Below are positions 12,621 to 22,493 of a stretch of 64,000 nucleotides of DNA, one piece after another. Within the stretch, counting starts at the first letter, position 1, and every line of letters begins with the position of its first letter. This stretch comes from Amyloporia xantha (taxonomy: Eukaryota; Basidiomycota; Agaricomycetes; Polyporales; Adustoporiaceae): the NCBI GenBank assembly GCA_036971615.1, contig JAYKKR010000011.1, positions 930,001 through 994,000 on the forward strand. The letters run 5' to 3'. The notes beneath the pieces are model-generated. The model was not told the origin of the DNA, did no database searches, and worked only from the letters and a program-made list of their open reading frames with translations. Made by a program: the position numbers and the translations under genes.

Positions 12621-13375
12621 TCACTCCTCATCTGGCAACAGCACCTCTTTGAAGGCGTCCAACATCCTTGTGAGGTCGCCGGCATCGCGATGGCGGCTCT
12701 CGGCGAAGCGGGTGACCAGGCGTTCGACGTCATCCAATCGATGGCTGACCGCTCTCATATCGCGGTAGTTGACTTGATAGGTGTCGCCGCGACGCTATGC
12801 GGCAATCGATGCAATTTATGTGAATGAATGTGTTGAAAAGGTGGGAGCGGGGTGGCGACTTACTCTGTCATGCAGTGGATACTTCCACCATGCTGGAAGG
12901 TGACTGGGAGGGTCGTCTGGCCAAGTCCACCACGCGGGCTCGGTTTCTGTGCGCAGCTTCTGTAGCTGCAAGGATGGCGGCGAGGCGAGCGGCGTGAACG
13001 GCTGTATCTCGAGGACGTGGATCCGTGGGACGGCCCCAAAGACGGTGGCGTCGCTGATCTTGCGGACGACGTCGGGGAGCTCGACGTCGGTGACGCCGAC
13101 GAGGGCGAGGCGGCCAAGGCAGTCGCGAAGGGCTTCCTGCTGAGCGTCAGAGCAGACACGTTGGGGAAGGCGAAGCTTACCATTTCCATGCGGAGGCCAA
13201 TCTCCCACCGCGCCAAGGTGATGTCGAAGCCAGCCACCTTGTCTCTACCGGCGGCGACAGACATGATGGTCGCTAGCGCCTGCTCGCAGCGCCAGGCATA
13301 GTATGAGATCAGTCGGCGGTTGATAGCGATGAGGCTGGAGAGGGACTGTTCGCGATTCTTCAAGGCGAGAGCCAT
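12621..13375 (-). CDS. Transposon cargo protein A, 214 aa, unknown function
   Basis: Three exons fit with all junctions in phase: 13375-13181, 13139-12864 and 12794-12621. The introns are 41 nt (GTAAGC..CTCAG, with a CTGAC branch-like site) and 69 nt (GTAAGT..ATAG). The protein starts MALALKNREQSLSSLIAIN. It has a middle part with PDVVRKISDATVFGAVP and paired WW residues (AWWTWPDD, AWWKYPL). It ends in a charged helical segment (HRLDDVERLVTRFAESR). I recognise no family. The last part could form a short coiled coil. It is transcribed away from the transposase, so a shared promoter between 13376 and 13650 is likely. No frame break was seen. Probably a conserved accessory protein of this transposon type, but that is inference. 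Confidence 0.65.
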
Positions 13376-13650
13376 TGCGCCGTGGGGTGAATGGGTTAGT
13401 AGGCCAAGGCGAAATGCAAGGCGAATTTGAGGAGTCGATGGTGGATCGGGTGATCGCCTCGAGGGAAGGTCATGGCGAAGATCCGTCGGAGATAAGCATC
13501 GGCCAAGTATCTGAAGGTGATCGCGTGGATATGATCCGTTGTTGATAAGGGATCAGGAGGCAGGGGCGTGAGAGATTGCCATTCAGTATGAAAAGGAAGC
13601 TGTCATGGATCACAATAAGCCAATTGTCATCTGTCCGCAGTGATACGGCC

Positions 13651-16600
13651 ATGGCCCGCACGAAGAAGCAACATGTCAGTGGCGATGCGGTGTTCGTGCG
13701 TCGCGAAGAACGGCGAACTGCAAGAGGCGCCGTCACATACGTTCCCAAGGAAGCACCGCTACCGCGTGCGCATGTGCCGACAAGCGCATCAAGATCGCCG
13801 TCGAAATCCCCTCTAAAGCCGCGTCTCATGACGCATATTCCGAACCCGTGCAGGAGCATGTGGTGTTTGACGATGTGATGCCGATGAAGAGTCTGCACAA
13901 GGTGAGTACCGTCGCCTTATTTGGGTCGCTCAATGTCAACGCCGAAGGCGGGGCAGTCGCAGAACGACTTTATGCGCGAATGGCTTCCACTTCGCGATGT
14001 GTATCTAAGCCACATCATCGAGCTAGAAGCTCCACCAGGTGAGAGACGATGCAGCAAATGCGCTGATGCGCATGGCGATTGGCGCTGCTTGGAATGCTTT
14101 GGGCGCCCGTGTATTGCGAGGACTGCCTGCAGTTGACGCATCGCCGCATGCCGCTGCATCGGGTGGAGAAGTGGGCGGATGGGTTCTTCGAACCGGCGTG
14201 GCTTCGGGAGGTTGGGGTGCGGATGCATCTCGGGCATGATGGCGAACCATGTGTGGATGCGGAGTCCCCGATCACGCCGCTGGATGGGGATGCTGATAGC
14301 GATGGCAAAGACGACGACGTGAGTGACGCCGGGGACAATGAAGAGGATGAAGAGCCAATCAAAGCGGACTCGACGGCGCCGCGAAGTCACTACGCATTTG
14401 ACACTTTGACCATTGTAGATGTTACGGGGATGCATAGCCTGGACGTTGTGTGGTGTCGGTGCGATAACAGGCTCACTCGAGACCTGCAACTATTGGACAT
14501 GGGCCTCTATCCTGGGAGCACCAAGCGGCCACGCACTGCGTTCACATTTCGGGTGTTGGATGATTTTTTGCTTATCAACAAGGAGTGCAAAACCTCGGGA
14601 TGAATTACTACAGCAAGCTTCGACGTGTCACAAACTCCGCATTCCCGCATTCAGTGCAGGTAAGCCGCTATGTGCATATGAAGCTGTTTTCGCCGTTGAG
14701 AAGGGGCTAGAACCGTTACAGAGAGCTTCTGCGGGTGTCCCGCCAATGGCGAAACCTCAAATACCGCAAATGGCATGGATATGGTCATGGCGCCTCCAAC
14801 GCGATACCAGCTGGTGGCCTCGCTTTGGGGTGCCCGGCATGTCCCAAGCCTGGCGTGAATCTCGCTTCCGGATGGCGTGATGACCCCGTACAGTGAGCCA
14901 TGTAAGACGTTTTTGGGCGGCATGTGTAACGCGATAGCAGATGGAAGTACATGAGGAGCATCGTAATGGACGGCAACTTTAGCGCGGAGCATCTCAAGAT
15001 GCGTCGCCCAGAGGACGACGTAATTCTCAGCGATGGCGACGCTTTCATGGTGGGCGATGACACCTACAAGAAGCATCTCGCTGTCGCCATCGAGCATAAA
15101 GAGGTCCGTGATCGACTCCTAGTGGATGAACCGTTGGACGCTCATAGCCTATGTAGAAATCCTTCTGTCACGATCATCGCGCCGTCAACCAGGCGAATGC
15201 AGATCGCCATAACCTTGAAGCCACGGGGATTGGCGCCGCGGCCTGTGCGCGCCATGGGTTTTTCATGCCGCATGCGGTGGTTGATTTCCAGAAAGGCGAG
15301 AGGTAAGTGGTTTGCTATTTCCTTTGTTCACTTACACCCGCCATCAGACAGATGAACATGGATTACGCGCTGAGCGAGGTCCTCGCCACCATGGCGGGTA
15401 TCCAGGTGCTGCTGGTGATGTACGACATCATGTGTCAATACGGCATCAATCTCATGAAGCGGTTTGGGGAGAGTGAGTATTTGCACATGCCGCCGAACGT
15501 GGAGATACGGCGCGGAATAGGCCTGTTTCATGTCCACGGCCATCAAGACACATGCTTTCCTCGCTACTCACCCAACTTCATTCCCGGTGCTGGTCAGATT
15601 GATGGCGAAGTGATTGAAACCCTTTGGGCGCCGTTGAATCTCATTTCGGGTAGCACACGCGGCATGACCACAGCACATAGAAAGGAAGTCATTGACGATC
15701 ACATGAATGATTCCAATTGGAAGAAGTTGACCGGGATGGGTGGGCCAACCTTGACATTGGTGGAGAGGTTGATTGACTGTGGCTTCAACAGCGAACACCC
15801 TTGTTAGGAAATGGCGAAAGGCCAAAGCCGGCGCCACGGAGAGCGGGGATGTGTTGGAGTTCATTGAGAGATCGAGCACGGAGGAGCAGCTAGGAGAGTG
15901 GCGAGCCGCTGAGGGCGAGGCGCTCGCCATGCGTGACGCTAAAATCAGCGCGATGGATGTCTTTGACGTGCAGATGAGAAAGGGTGAGAGTGCACACTAG
16001 AGGGTACGGCCATGATTAATGATGTGGCGCAGCACCCACCCGGATGCAGATCCAACTTCAACTAACGCAAACGGAAACATCGCAACATCGCCATCAGGGC
16101 GTAGCTGCATGGATAGCCACGGGCATGAAGATTCAGGAATTGCAGTAGGTAGCGTCATTGAACATCGGGTGCCAAGCTCACAACAGGTCTTAGGTTGGTC
16201 ATTAGCCAACTGAAACGGAAGATGGGCCGGCATCCGCTGGTGGCGGACCGCCTTGCGCTGGAGGAGCGCCGTCAGCGCCTTCAGAAGCGTATAGTGACAT
16301 TCGAGTCCAAAGCCGCTTCGTACATTCCACTTGTGGCCGAGCCCGATGGGGATGGCGCCTCAGAGGCTTATGACGGGTCTGAATGGGATGCACTGGAGGA
16401 AGATGTCAATCCTCTTGATGAGATTTACACCGGTGAGATCGATTCTGGAATCCAGCCTGAGAGCGCCATCATTTCGCTTCCATCGCAGCTTGGCTACGAT
16501 GTTGTCGTGGCCAGCGGTTTAGAGGACATCGCTTCGGAGGAGTTGAGTTTGCGCATTGGGCAGGCCAATGACGCCCTTCATCAGATTCGCCTCGCCATTG

Positions 16601-17211
16601 GTTACAAGTCAGTGCTGTTTCGTACGGCGGTTCGTCATGCAAAGAGCCAGCGCCAAAAGCTCCGGTCCTGGGACGAGGTCATCTCCACGCAGAGGGCGGT
16701 GCTAGAGAACGTGCGCATTTACAGTCAAAGCCGCCACGCCATCCTCGCTCTGAATCCGACTGACGCCATCAAAGCGCGCTTCCGTGCCATTCAACATGAT
16801 GACCTCAAGGCGATCACCGCGCTGCTCGACAACTCCATCCGAGGAACACGGCAGGACAAGTTGTCCTGGATATGGACCGTAGACATCGAGGGCGATTCAA
16901 CGCAGTCCAACTGGTTGACGGAGTGTGAGTGCGCTTGTGGTCCGTCCAATGCCCGCAATGCTGACTGCAGCGCGGCAGTGCATCGCGTCAACTGGTTCCG
17001 TGCAAAATCACGTAAGGATAGGTGGGCGGAGGAGTTTGTCATGGTCACGGCAGAGATGGCGTGGACGCAGGCGAGCTTCCATAACAAGGCGAACCTATGG
17101 CGCTCCCGCCTCTATGGGCCTCCAGGTCATGTATGCTATGTGCGCCGTCAGGCCTCGCTGTGGACGCGCATGGCAGAGCATGCCGCTTCTCGCTTTAATA
17201 CATGTGTGTGA
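13651..17211 (+). pseudogene. KDZ-family transposase with CxC2-type cysteine cluster, frameshifted
   Basis: From ATG 13651 (MARTKKQHVSG). Segments in order: SQNDFMREWLPLR; a zinc-binding cluster RCSKCADAHGDWRCLECF then YCEDC and HRRMPLHRVEKW; VLDDFLLINKECKTSG; GLALGCPACPKPGVNL; CHDHRAVNQANADRH with ARHGFFMPHAVVDFQKG; MYDIMCQYGINL; GHQDTCF with GAGQIDGEVIETLWAPLN; and a C-terminal region with RIGQANDALHQIRLAIGYKS and TELHRVNWFRAKSRKDRW. These are diagnostic of fungal KDZ transposases. Most frame changes are explained by 50-55 nt introns, for example one ending at 15156 that joins HKE to KSFCHDH. Single-base breaks remain at about 14108 (CCC run), 14599 (GGG run) and 15780, plus an unresolved shift near 13820-13840. 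This copy is therefore probably inactive, or the sequence has indel errors. It ends tail-to-tail with the TET/JBP gene. Confidence 0.85.
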
Positions 17212-17278
17212 TGGTTCGCCATTCACGACCCTACTAGATACACAAACATAGACTTGACACAAATACAGATCTGTGTAT

Positions 17279-18544
17279 TCAACCATAAGTCCACTCCATC
17301 CAGTGCGGTGCCTTGACATTCATCGCGGCATGCACTGAGTCCCTCATAAAATAAGCGTAGCATATGCGCTCTCCATCGCATCTCTGAACACCATGGCGCA
17401 GAAGCTTTCCGCAAAGCGCAACTACGCTACCCGCCTTGTAGTCTATAGCGATATTTGGACCATCCAGCTGCATTTCCAATGCGCCGTAGCTCCCTACCGT
17501 GGTGAGAAGGTCGAACCACTGCTTGCGCGAGTTTTTATCGCGGTGTAGCGGCGTCTCGCGATTGCTGATGACCTGAACGCCATTGAAGATCGAAGACCAA
17601 GCGCTTACTATTGCGGGATACTCCACTTCGCCAAGAAGCGACTCCATGCACGTATGTCCCGCAGCATACAGGTCGGGATGCATGACGGACATCATGGCGG
17701 ATAGGATGGCGGCTGATTCACGGATGGCGGTCAACCATCGCCATCCACTCTGGCCATCTTGATCGCGTAAGCTCGCCGAAGGCAGCATTGGGTCCAATGG
17801 GCCCTGGATGTATGCGCCGTCATTCGCCAGTCATCAGAGTTAACGGATCGTCAGCGTACCGTGTGACCCAGCGCGTGCCATCCTGGAGACAGATTGACAG
17901 TCCCCGGAGGTGTGGTGCAGGTTGATCGATCGCGGAAATATGCTTCATGGTTTCGCCAACTGACCCCCGGGGCTTTACGCATCAGTTGTGTTGATAGGTG
18001 GGCCGTCGCCAATTGTATCTCTCTCTGCCGACACAGCGTAGTGAGCGCGGTGCATGGCGGAAGATGAATGCGCCCACCTGGCGATTCACATGAAGGACGC
18101 CCGGAAGCACCCATGCTAGGATGCGCGAGTGCTGGTCGAGGAGCACGCAGGGTTCATCTAGAACCACGGTGGTGTCTGGGAGGAGAGGCGGCCATTTAGT
18201 CTTGAGCTGCGCCTCCAGATTCACGTTCTGTCCGGTGTTGCCCACGCCTATAGCATCAGAATACCGGTCAATGTCCCAGGATAAGCGCACTACTTCCCGG
18301 TCAGCGCAGAATGAGTAGATGCCCACAGCATCCAAGAGTACACACCAGGTTTGATATATGCCTTTGCGAGCTGGTGCGCGATCTGGCTGCATTCGACGAC
18401 GATATCGGCGCGGATATGTGTGGGAGGCTGTGGGTTTCTCGGTTGTCCGGCTGCATTCCAAAGCTTGTGTAGCCAAAACTGAAACATATCGCGCATGCAA
18501 GCTGCCAATGTGTCGCTGAGCTCCAAGCCGCTGCCCCCTATCAT
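17279..18544 (-). CDS. TET/JBP-family 2OG-Fe(II) dioxygenase (DNA base oxidase), 366 aa
   Basis: Four exons, all in phase: 18544-18346, 18289-18078, 18024-17860 and 17803-17279. The protein has VVLDEPCVLLDQHSRIL followed by AWVLPGVLHVNRQ, then GTVNLSPGWHALGHT, TAIRESAAILSAMMSVMHPD and FNGVQVISNRETPLHRDKNS. The last gives the HxD iron ligands (LHRD). Downstream are the third iron ligand (KLLRHGV) and the 2-oxoglutarate-contacting arginine region (ERICYAYFMR). This is the fungal TET/JBP pattern; relatives oxidise 5-methylcytosine to 5-hydroxymethylcytosine and further products. All key residues are present and no frame break was seen, unlike the transposase. I chose ATG 18544 because it is the first in frame with the leading exon; a short upstream exon is possible. 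It may demethylate the element or its targets, which is inference. Confidence 0.88.
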
Positions 18545-18994
18545 GGCTTACAGACAAGAGATGGATGGAGATACACGCCCCATCTCGCATTATTGCTCAA
18601 TCTGCCATCTACTGACCATGCTGCAACAGCATGTCCAGTAGCTTTGCACACTTGTTTGGTCGATCACATCGTTGAGCAAGCGCCGGCAAGATCAGGCCCA
18701 GCCGATCGGCAAGGCGTGATCCGGTGATCGAGGCGCGTCATTGGCATGTGGACCGCGATTCTCGACCACGGCGCCATTACGCCGGGGCCTCGGCCTGTGA
18801 GATGCCGCGCTCCGCCGGAGGGATGCCGGTCGGGTCTGCCCCGACATGGACGCTTGCAGTGTAAGAGAGATCAGCGGGGTTAGAACAGGACGAAAGTATC
18901 ACCGGAGGTCAGACACGTCTGGGCAAATGTTCAGTTGGGAGTGCCCAAGTGTCTGTCATCCTGAGAGCATCTCGGTCTGCTTGTTGTCCTCGCC
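18545..18994. promoter_or_regulatory. Divergent promoter region, TET/JBP and cargo B genes
   Basis: 450 bp between the divergently transcribed TET/JBP gene and cargo gene B. It is GC-rich with GATCGG/CCGATC-type inverted words near 18659-18735. A shared promoter is expected from position alone; no TATA box is obvious. Confidence 0.4.
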
Positions 18995-21900
18995 ATGGGA
19001 ATAGCTATCCTGCAGGCATATCTAGACAAGATCCCAGAGCAAATAGAGCGATGGCGCAACACCAAAGGCACTGCGAGGGCACCCATTGTCGATGAGGCTG
19101 TCAATATCCTCATGGAACAATTCGCAGAGCTGACAGATAAAAATGGCCTGAAAAAGGTCAAACCAACAGTTCATGGCATTGTCATCTTCGTCATTCACAC
19201 ATTTCTATAGTCCCTGGGGACCTATTTCAGCAACCACTACCGAATCGTAGAACCCCAGGTGCCCATCCCTGGAACGAAAAACGGTCAGCGAGGGATATGT
19301 ATCAAGAGGAGCACAAAACAGAGCTGCTAAGGGTGGCCAACGAAAGGACGGGAGGACGAGGTCTGGCCCACCAGGAGATAGGTGCATACACCAAGGTAGT
19401 GAGCGAGTATTGGGGCAAACTGGATGAGGACGCAAAGGCGGACTACCAGATGAAGGCGGATGCGTTCAACAATGACGCCAAAGAGGTCAAGGCTGGATCT
19501 TCGGCGTGAGTGGGAGCGCGACCTTTGTGCTAAGTTAACGGCAGCTGATGGCGACGCAGGAAAGCGGACAAGGAGCTCATTCCGTTTCTGAGGAAATACG
19601 CTCGAGAGGCATACCGACGCCATGGTGTCAGGATCTTTACGTTGAGTAGCTACAAATCTCCTGATGGGAGAGTCGTCATTCAGGAGTGAGCAGGCAATTT
19701 GTATCGCCTCTCACCGCTCTGACCGCTTTTCACAGACACGACTTCAACGATGAGATGGAGAATGGAAAAGCCTTTTCCAAGGTGGACGATTGGCACGCAG
19801 ATACGATGGTCAAATGGGCCAAGTACAGCACAGAGGCATTTGATAGCAATCGCGAGGCGAGCGTTGACAACGGAGAGGGAACGTCTCGCGGCACACGGCG
19901 AGAGCTGCTGGTCGACGATGGCGGTCTCCCGTTGATACCGCCAATGGATGGCGAGGATGCGCCATCCCTGCCTGTGATGAAATCCATGATCAGAGACTTT
20001 CTGTCTACTCACTACCGTAAGTCTTGATCCACACGGCGCTCACAAAGACGCTGATGGCGCCATAGAACGGGCTGCAGGAAGCGCCAAAGAGAAGTGCCCT
20101 TGGCGCGCGCTCAAAGTGCGTGGGGCTGAATTTATAGAAGCAGGAATGGTGCCAGACGGCTTCCAATTCGACGATCCGTCGCATATGGTCAGGAAGGACA
20201 TCATCGCGGTCCTGCATCATTGGAGAGCGGCGCAAGAGGCAAACAAGGGGCAGTGCGCGTTCCGCTTCAAGGCATACCTGAAGAGCAGGGGGGACGAGGA
20301 TTCGGAGCTAATCCCTGCTGTGTATGAGGCGGCGAGAGCACCCAAAGGCGCTAAAGGCAAGGCGGGCCCCAAAAGAAGAAAAAGAAGGCGGTGAAAAGCG
20401 GCAAGGGCAAAGGCGTGCAACGTCTCAGCACCGATGACGATAGCGCCGTGGACGACGACACCGAGCACGAGACTTTCAATCTGGACATCGACGTCGGGTC
20501 AACTTCCGACGAAGATGATGACAGCGAAGATGCAAAAGGCGCCGCACCCAATTGGGCGCTGCTCTCACGTAGACGGCGTCAGCAATGGCTGGAGGCGGCA
20601 TCGCCATCGCCAGAATTTCGCGTGATCGTGGACGCGCTGCCTCGCATGATGGTAGTGACTTCATTTTTCTCCGTAAACTAAGGCTTACCTTGTGAGTGAT
20701 AGAGTGGGCTGAAGACGACAAAGCGGGCGCCGGAAGGCGCCGACTGGGCGACCTGGCACAACCCGCATCGACACTTGTCCTATATGGTTCATCGCCACGC
20801 CCATGGGCTCGATCCAGTGCTGAAGTGGCTCGACTCGAAGCCTTATTTGAACAAGTCCGGCAGGCTGACAGGGGACGTCGGCATGATTGAACAAGTGCTC
20901 CTCGTGATCGCCATGATAAGCCGCGATCTGACGGCGGCACAGTTCGCCTTCCAGGATCCCGACGCCCCGCCTTCGGACATTCCACGCCATGTCAGCGAGA
21001 GCGCCATACCCTTCGCCGTGATTGCCCAGAGGCTCGACCCGCATGTATCATCGTTGTGCGCGCTGGTGAAGCAGGCACAATCTGTGCAAGGCGACGCGCC
21101 ATCCATGGAAGGTAGCTCTGTCACCCGCAGTAGCACTGCGGCCGCGGCGCAGCCAACACCTTTGGAGGCCCCACCACCGGCGTTGAAATATGGTCCACCA
21201 CCTCCCCACGTTCCCAGACAGGGGAAGCCATTACCTCGCCCTCCCATGATGCCCACTGGGAATCTCAACAAGGGTCCACCTCCCCCACTCCGCCCGAAGC
21301 CTCGCCATTTGCAAACCCTGCGGGCGGAACAGGAGCGTCGTACGCCTGACCCGCCAGCGGCATTGGCGAGGGAAGCCGCGCCAATCCTCACATCCCCTAA
21401 GATAAGGCGATCGCGAGACGTGCATAATGGCCAAGTAGCTCAGCAATCCAGCTCGCCGTTGCCGGAACCTCTGCGAGGCACGCAAAAACATTCGCTTCCG
21501 TTTCCAGTCACAGGAAAACCGCCTCCAGCAAGGCCGCTAATGACCACGGGAAGATCGGTCTTTCCATCCATACCTAAGCGCGCCTTGGGTATGAGACCGC
21601 GTCCACAACTAGAAGAGAGACCGCCATCAATTGACGGCGCACCGCCTTCCTCACCAATGGCGCCAGGGCGTGCACCGCCATCCTCCCCCATCGCGCTCAA
21701 TGACGCAACTGTCCGCCGCGGGAGTATGGATTTCTCCTCTCCACCTATTGCGATGAATCAGCTCTCACCCGTTCGAGATATGAGGGGCCTACAGGTTCAT
21801 TTCTCCGACCGTGAAAATCATGACAGTGAAGACGAGAGCGACGGCGAGGCCAATCGTGGTCCTTCTCCCTCACTTCCTGTGCCAAAGCGCAAGACACGCC

Positions 21901-22271
21901 AAACAGCTCGGCAGGCAAAGGAGATCAATATTCAGGCACTGCCAACGGCAGGCGGGTCCTCGATCACGGGTGCTCTCAACGACATGAAGGTCGCCACCCA
22001 CACTCGTCAGAAGACAAAAGCTAAGGAGGAAAAGTTGAAAAAGCGAAGTCACCGCGTCAGCGAAGAGGAGGAAGAGGAGGAGGAAGCAGAGAAACCACCC
22101 CAACCTCGTGAAAAGCGAAAAAAGGCGGGTCGCTTAAAGCGGGCTCTGGCGGAGACTTATAGCGATGGCGAGGAAGAGCAGGGCGAGCCTGCCCCCGCCA
22201 TTCGTAGGTCATTGCGCAAGACAGGTAGGGGAGCTCAGCCCCGACCCACTAAAGCGCGTGGTCGCCGTTAG
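18995..22271 (+). pseudogene. Transposon cargo B: HMG-like, proline-rich nuclear protein, frameshifted
   Basis: Six exons fit (about 18995-19156, 19211-19505, 19560-19685, 19736-20016, 20066-20651, 20703-22271). Together they would encode about 1,006 residues if two single missing bases are allowed for. The N-terminal part has EAVNILMEQFAEL. It is followed by an HMG-box-like domain, MYQEEHKTELLR and EYWGKLDEDAKADYQMKADAF. The middle has DDPSHMVRKDIIAVLHHW. Next come a lysine run and an acidic stretch, then HAHGLDPVLKWLD. The last third is proline-rich (PPPPHVPRQGKPLPRPP type) and ends in basic/acidic nuclear tails (EEEEEEEEAEKPP, KKAGRLKRALAE). Frame breaks sit in an A5 run near 19280 and a C4 run near 20367. 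It is probably a DNA-binding accessory protein of the element. No precise family is recognised. Confidence 0.65.
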
Positions 22272-22493
22272 AATACTATTTCTCATGTACACTACCTCAC
22301 ATTTAAATTCAATGGCGATGATTGAACTCAGCGCTGCGAAGGATGGCGATGGCGTGCCGCTCCCTGTGCAAGCCCCGTGGCGCACTGTGATGCCGAGGGT
22401 GTTGCCGTCATCGCAGTCTCAATCTTACTGGTCGCTGGAGAGTGTACACAATGCATTCGTTTGAAAGTACAGCGAAGTTACAAAAACAATTAT

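Noticed and set aside
15090..15170. Apparent frameshift in the transposase between IEHKE and CHDH
   Set aside because: A 53-nt GT..AG intron (GTCCGT..ATGTAG) joins the two frames exactly as HKE-KSFCHDHRAVNQAN, the expected motif, so no break is needed.
16921..16990. Cysteine-rich insert (ECACGPSNARNADC) in the transposase C-terminus
   Set aside because: It is an unspliced 54-nt intron. Removing it gives WLTELHRVNW, the family motif.
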